Assembly: GCA_020216575.1 (NCBI GenBank)
Contig: JAIUYC010000105.1
Span: 1 to 8,638 of the forward strand
Length of the DNA stretch: 8,638 nt
From: Coleofasciculus sp. S288
GTDB taxonomy: Bacteria; Cyanobacteriota; Cyanobacteriia; Cyanobacteriales; Coleofasciculaceae
Direction: 5' to 3'
In this document: positions 6,468-8,638 of the stretch, one piece after another
How the letters are laid out: every line of letters starts with the position of its first letter
How positions within the stretch are numbered: position 1 is the stretch's first letter
Made by a program: the position numbers and the translations under genes
Notes under the pieces: model-generated
Database searches by the model: none
What the model was told of the DNA's origin: nothing
The model's input: only the letters and a program-made list of their open reading frames with translations

Positions 6468-7175
6468 ATGACCTTTAATGCTAATTCTCCTAATCCCATA
6501 TCCTTTTGGCGCTTGTGGATACCTCTGGTGTTTCAAACCGTACTGATTCTTGCCGTCCCAGCCCAAGCTGTTTACACTTACCTCACTGGCAAAACCGTCA
6601 TCCTTCAAACCGTACCGATAGATCCTTATGAACTGTTGCGGGGTTACTCTCAAACGTTGAGGTATGATATCTCCACTCAGGAGAGTTTGCGGGAGCTTCC
6701 AGGATGGGAGGAATTACCCAAGCAGCAACAACAGAATGGGAACAAACTATCGTTGCTCAAGCCAGGTACTCTCTTTCATGTAATTCTGGAAGCACCAATC
6801 CCAACCGACTCAACTGGACTGCCCCAAGCTTGGAAACCTGTAGCTGTTAGCATCGAACGCCCCTCCAACCTCCCAGTCAATCAGGTTGCTCTTAAAGGTT
6901 TGGTTCAAGCAGGCTTCATCGAGTATGGATTGGAAACTTACTATATACCCGAAGATCAACGAGAAGAGATCAACGCCGATCTCCGTGCAGCCGCTCGAGC
7001 CAACTCCAATCAGTTACAACAGAACCCAGTTCAATCTAATTCAAATCGACCACCACAGAAACCGCCGGTTGTCATGGAAATTAAGGTAAATGAACGAGGT
7101 GATGCTGTTCCAATCAGCCTCTGGGCGCGGATTGGTAGAGACTCGAACCAAAGGATTCGCAATTATCGCTTCTAA
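6468..7175 (+). CDS. GDYXXLXY-family membrane-anchored protein
   Basis: 235 residues. One N-terminal membrane helix (about 14-35) is preceded by a short polar stretch; the remainder should lie outside the membrane. The family signature follows the helix: DPYELLRGYSQTLRYDI (52-68). The usual R-G-D-Y-x-x-L-x-Y reads here R58-G59-Y60-S61-Q-T-L64-R-Y66, so the Asp and first Tyr are replaced while R, G, L and last Tyr stay. YGLETYYIPE (153-162) fits the conserved later part; 175-200 is a low-complexity Asn/Gln/Pro linker before a final beta-rich segment (VMEIKVNERGD, then ISLWARIG). Function is unknown; the family is typically encoded beside DUF2157/DUF4401, as here. No clear ribosome site precedes the ATG, and a 145-bp spacer with repeat debris separates it from DUF2157, so it may have its own promoter or depend on read-through. 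Confidence 0.85.
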   Translation: MTFNANSPNPISFWRLWIPLVFQTVLILAVPAQAVYTYLTGKTVILQTVPIDPYELLRGYSQTLRYDISTQESLRELPGWEELPKQQQQNGNKLSLLKPGTLFHVILEAPIPTDSTGLPQAWKPVAVSIERPSNLPVNQVALKGLVQAGFIEYGLETYYIPEDQREEINADLRAAARANSNQLQQNPVQSNSNRPPQKPPVVMEIKVNERGDAVPISLWARIGRDSNQRIRNYRF

Positions 7176-7194
7176 GGAAGGAGCTTAAGTGACA

Positions 7195-7225
7195 TCCGCC
7201 CTAACCTCTAGTACCTTAGGGCGGA
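7195..7225 (+). terminator. Strong hairpin after the GDYXXLXY gene
   Basis: TCCGCCCTAA (7195-7204) and TTAGGGCGGA (7216-7225) form a perfect ten-pair, GC-rich stem with an 11-base loop, 19 bases after the stop codon. The position suits a transcription terminator or 3'-end stabiliser. No T-run follows (AATAAG), so it is not a textbook intrinsic terminator. Confidence 0.55.
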
Positions 7226-7304
7226 AATAAGCCTACCATCTAAAACAAGCTCACAAGCTTAAAAGAAAGCTTTTGACTTTTGAGTGCGTCGGGTTTGGGA
7301 ACCT

Positions 7305-7326
7305 GCGTCCCTCTCCATGGAGACGC
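7305..7326. repeat. Palindromic REP-like element
   Basis: GCGTC (7305-7309) and GACGC (7322-7326) enclose a segment that includes the perfect palindrome CTCCATGGAG (7313-7322). Palindromes built on GCGTC...GACGC recur in many cyanobacterial spacers. It lies between two convergent genes, where it could help separate their transcripts. Confidence 0.45.
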
Positions 7327-7369
7327 GCCCAGAGGGTTTTGACTTCCAAGGCAGCGGTACTAGCCTCTC

Positions 7370-7609
7370 TCAATTTTTGCGTCTAAGCTGCCATGCAGCA
7401 CCAACTGCAGCGCCAGCACCGGCTAACAACCCGACACTCATTCCCTCAATGGTTTCGGTAACGGGATCTTGAGTCAGACACTCACTTGTAACATTCTTCG
7501 CTTGCAAGCACTGATTGCTGGAAGCCCAGCTTGTAGTACCTCCGAGAATCACACCTGCAATACTACAGGTTGCAATCAGAATCAAGAAGCGGTTAGATTT
7601 TCTACCCAT
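7370..7609 (-). CDS. Small two-helix hypothetical protein
   Basis: 79 residues; family not recognised. MGRKSNRF is a basic start followed by a hydrophobic helix (8-24), like a signal peptide or anchor; TSWAS (26-30) could be a signal-peptidase site. The middle (31-56) is polar with two Cys (C34, C44) ten residues apart that could form a disulfide outside the membrane. A second hydrophobic stretch (57-73) is rich in Gly and Ala with small residues at four-residue spacing (G60, G64; G66, G70), a glycine-zipper pattern, and the protein ends in a basic RRKN. Start ATG 7609-7607 has no obvious ribosome site. A terminator separates it from sppA upstream, so it is probably transcribed alone. Confidence 0.6.
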   Translation of the reverse strand: MGRKSNRFLILIATCSIAGVILGGTTSWASSNQCLQAKNVTSECLTQDPVTETIEGMSVGLLAGAGAAVGAAWQLRRKN

Positions 7610-7619
7610 AGATAGATGT

Positions 7620-7659
7620 GTAAAGTATAAGGACTGTTCATTCTCCTAACCTACTTTAC
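7620..7659 (-). promoter_or_regulatory. Operator-like inverted repeat over a possible -10
   Basis: GTAAAGTA (7620-7627) and TACTTTAC (7652-7659) are perfect 8-bp inverted repeats 24 bases apart, just upstream of the 79-residue gene. On the minus strand TATACT (7629-7624), a possible -10 box, overlaps the proximal arm. There is no good -35. This arrangement would suit a regulator bound at the promoter, but may be chance. Confidence 0.35.
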
Positions 7660-7738
7660 CCATCTCCAAGCAAAATGTAACCGTATTTTCACTGAATTTT
7701 GATTCACTATGGGAAGCTTCATCAAATCTTGATGCAGG

Positions 7739-7768
7739 AAAAGGGGAGAAGTTTTACCGTCTTCCCCC
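7739..7768 (-). terminator. Intrinsic terminator of sppA
   Basis: On the minus strand GGGGGAAG (7768-7761) pairs with CTTCTCCC (7751-7744), eight pairs with one G-T wobble and a 9-base loop, followed by CTTTT. It lies about 70 bases after the sppA stop and ahead of the next minus-strand gene. Confidence 0.6.
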
Positions 7769-7838
7769 TCTCTAATCTCCTTCACCCTAAACCGAATGGC
7801 ACTGACTTAAGCAGAAAATATCAGCCTAACCCTCTGGC

Positions 7839-8638
7839 TCAATCAATACGCCAGTTAAAGGGTAGACGTGCATAGATCCCTCTGGGGTCATTCAGTGATT
7901 GGAGCACATTTAAGTCCGCTTTGAGTTTCAGGAATTCTGCGGTTAAGGGATCGGGTTGCTTCCTGCTTCGGGCATTATCCTCACCCGTCAGTTTTTCTAA
8001 AATCCGTTCTTCGAGACTGCGAACTTCTGGATATTCTTGCAATTCCCAATCCTTCCCTAGCTTGGCTTGCTTGGCAGCATACTCGATCGCGGCATCCATG
8101 CCTCCAATCTCATCCACCAAACCCAGTTGCTTGGCATCTTGGCCCGACCAAACCCGTCCTTGAGCAATCTGTGCTACCTTTTGTTTCGGCAGTTTTCGAG
8201 CCTCTGCTACCTTATCGAGAAATTGATTGTAAATCTGGTTGACCATTTTTTGCGCGATCGCTAACTCTTGGGGCGTCTTGGGGCGAGAAACAGTGCTACT
8301 GTCAGCATAGCGACCCGTTTTGACCACATCCCAAGTGATGCCATTGTCATTAGCTAGCTTTTGGACATTAAATTGCAAGCCGAAAACGCCGATCGAACCC
8401 GTAATCGTATTCGGTTCTGCAAATATATAATTGCCACCTGTAGCAATCCAGTAACCCCCAGAGGCAGCATAATCGCCCATTGAGATAATCACTGGTTTCT
8501 TCTCACGAGTGAGCCGCACTTCCCGCTGAATCACCTCCGATGCCGTAGCACTTCCACCAGGACTATTGATCCGCATCACCACTGCCTTGACATCTTTATC
8601 CAGTCGAATCTGCCGCATCTGTTTAGCAAAGCGTTCAC
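7839..8638 (-). CDS. sppA: Signal peptide peptidase SppA, C-terminal part (start beyond window)
   Basis: The reading frame is open to the right edge (ERFAKQ precedes the first in-window Met), so the N terminus is missing; about 266 codons are visible. SppA is a membrane-bound serine protease of the ClpP/crotonase fold (family S49) that degrades cleaved signal peptides and membrane polypeptides; a cyanobacterial SppA has been linked to phycobilisome degradation. Visible: RINSPGGSATASE, then GDYAASGGYW with the nucleophile Ser in ASGGYW, and ITGSIGVFG. Where short SppA forms carry the catalytic Lys (KSGxxK), this protein reads KTGRYADSS with no Lys after the Tyr. This fits the long tandem type, whose Lys sits in the N-terminal half, outside the window. 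The tail ends PRGIYARLPFNWRID. One HIP1 copy (8254-8261) lies inside. Confidence 0.95.
   Translation of the reverse strand, partial: ERFAKQMRQIRLDKDVKAVVMRINSPGGSATASEVIQREVRLTREKKPVIISMGDYAASGGYWIATGGNYIFAEPNTITGSIGVFGLQFNVQKLANDNGITWDVVKTGRYADSSTVSRPKTPQELAIAQKMVNQIYNQFLDKVAEARKLPKQKVAQIAQGRVWSGQDAKQLGLVDEIGGMDAAIEYAAKQAKLGKDWELQEYPEVRSLEERILEKLTGEDNARSRKQPDPLTAEFLKLKADLNVLQSLNDPRGIYARLPFNWRID

Noticed and set aside
7620..7659. NtcA site upstream of the 79-residue gene
   Set aside because: The GTA...TAC spacing does not give GTA-N8-TAC; the nearest case ends in TAG.

Overview
The window looks like chromosomal DNA of a cyanobacterium, probably a filamentous one with a repeat-rich genome. 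The evidence is nine copies of the HIP1 octamer GCGATCGC, cyanobacterial-type Dxr and SppA sequences, a DUF2157/GDYXXLXY membrane-protein pair, and intergenic DNA full of short inverted and heptanucleotide repeats. Gene density is moderate and no rRNA, tRNA, CRISPR array, transposase or phage gene was seen.

Layout from left to right: (1) 1-583 is mostly non-coding, with one possible 48-residue ORF (279-425) and a half copy of an interspersed repeat. (2) 584-2121, minus strand: dxr (MEP isoprenoid pathway, GTG start) followed, with an ATGA overlap, by a small unrecognised membrane protein whose tail is built from three 7-residue repeats (three 21-bp DNA units). (3) 2122-3742: a solitary AT-rich GT-A-like glycosyltransferase gene (minus) in long spacers that carry three different inverted-repeat elements, a short hairpin and a CCAAAAT heptamer array. 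(4) 3743-7175, plus strand: a trans-sulfuration PLP enzyme (cystathionine gamma-synthase/lyase type), then a DUF2157 multi-membrane protein and its usual GDYXXLXY partner, ending at a strong hairpin. (5) 7370-8638, minus strand: a 79-residue two-helix small protein and the 3' part of sppA, separated by a good intrinsic terminator; sppA runs off the right edge.

Functionally these are mostly housekeeping or conserved cyanobacterial genes set side by side, not one pathway. Convincing co-transcription is seen only for dxr with its overlapping partner; the DUF2157/GDYXXLXY pair is a known co-occurring set. I see no clear undescribed system. The most unusual items are the two mutually exclusive hairpins at 4902-4931, the MITE-like repeat family (one full copy, two fragments), the heptad-repeat protein fused in expression to dxr, and the divergent motif in the GDYXXLXY protein.
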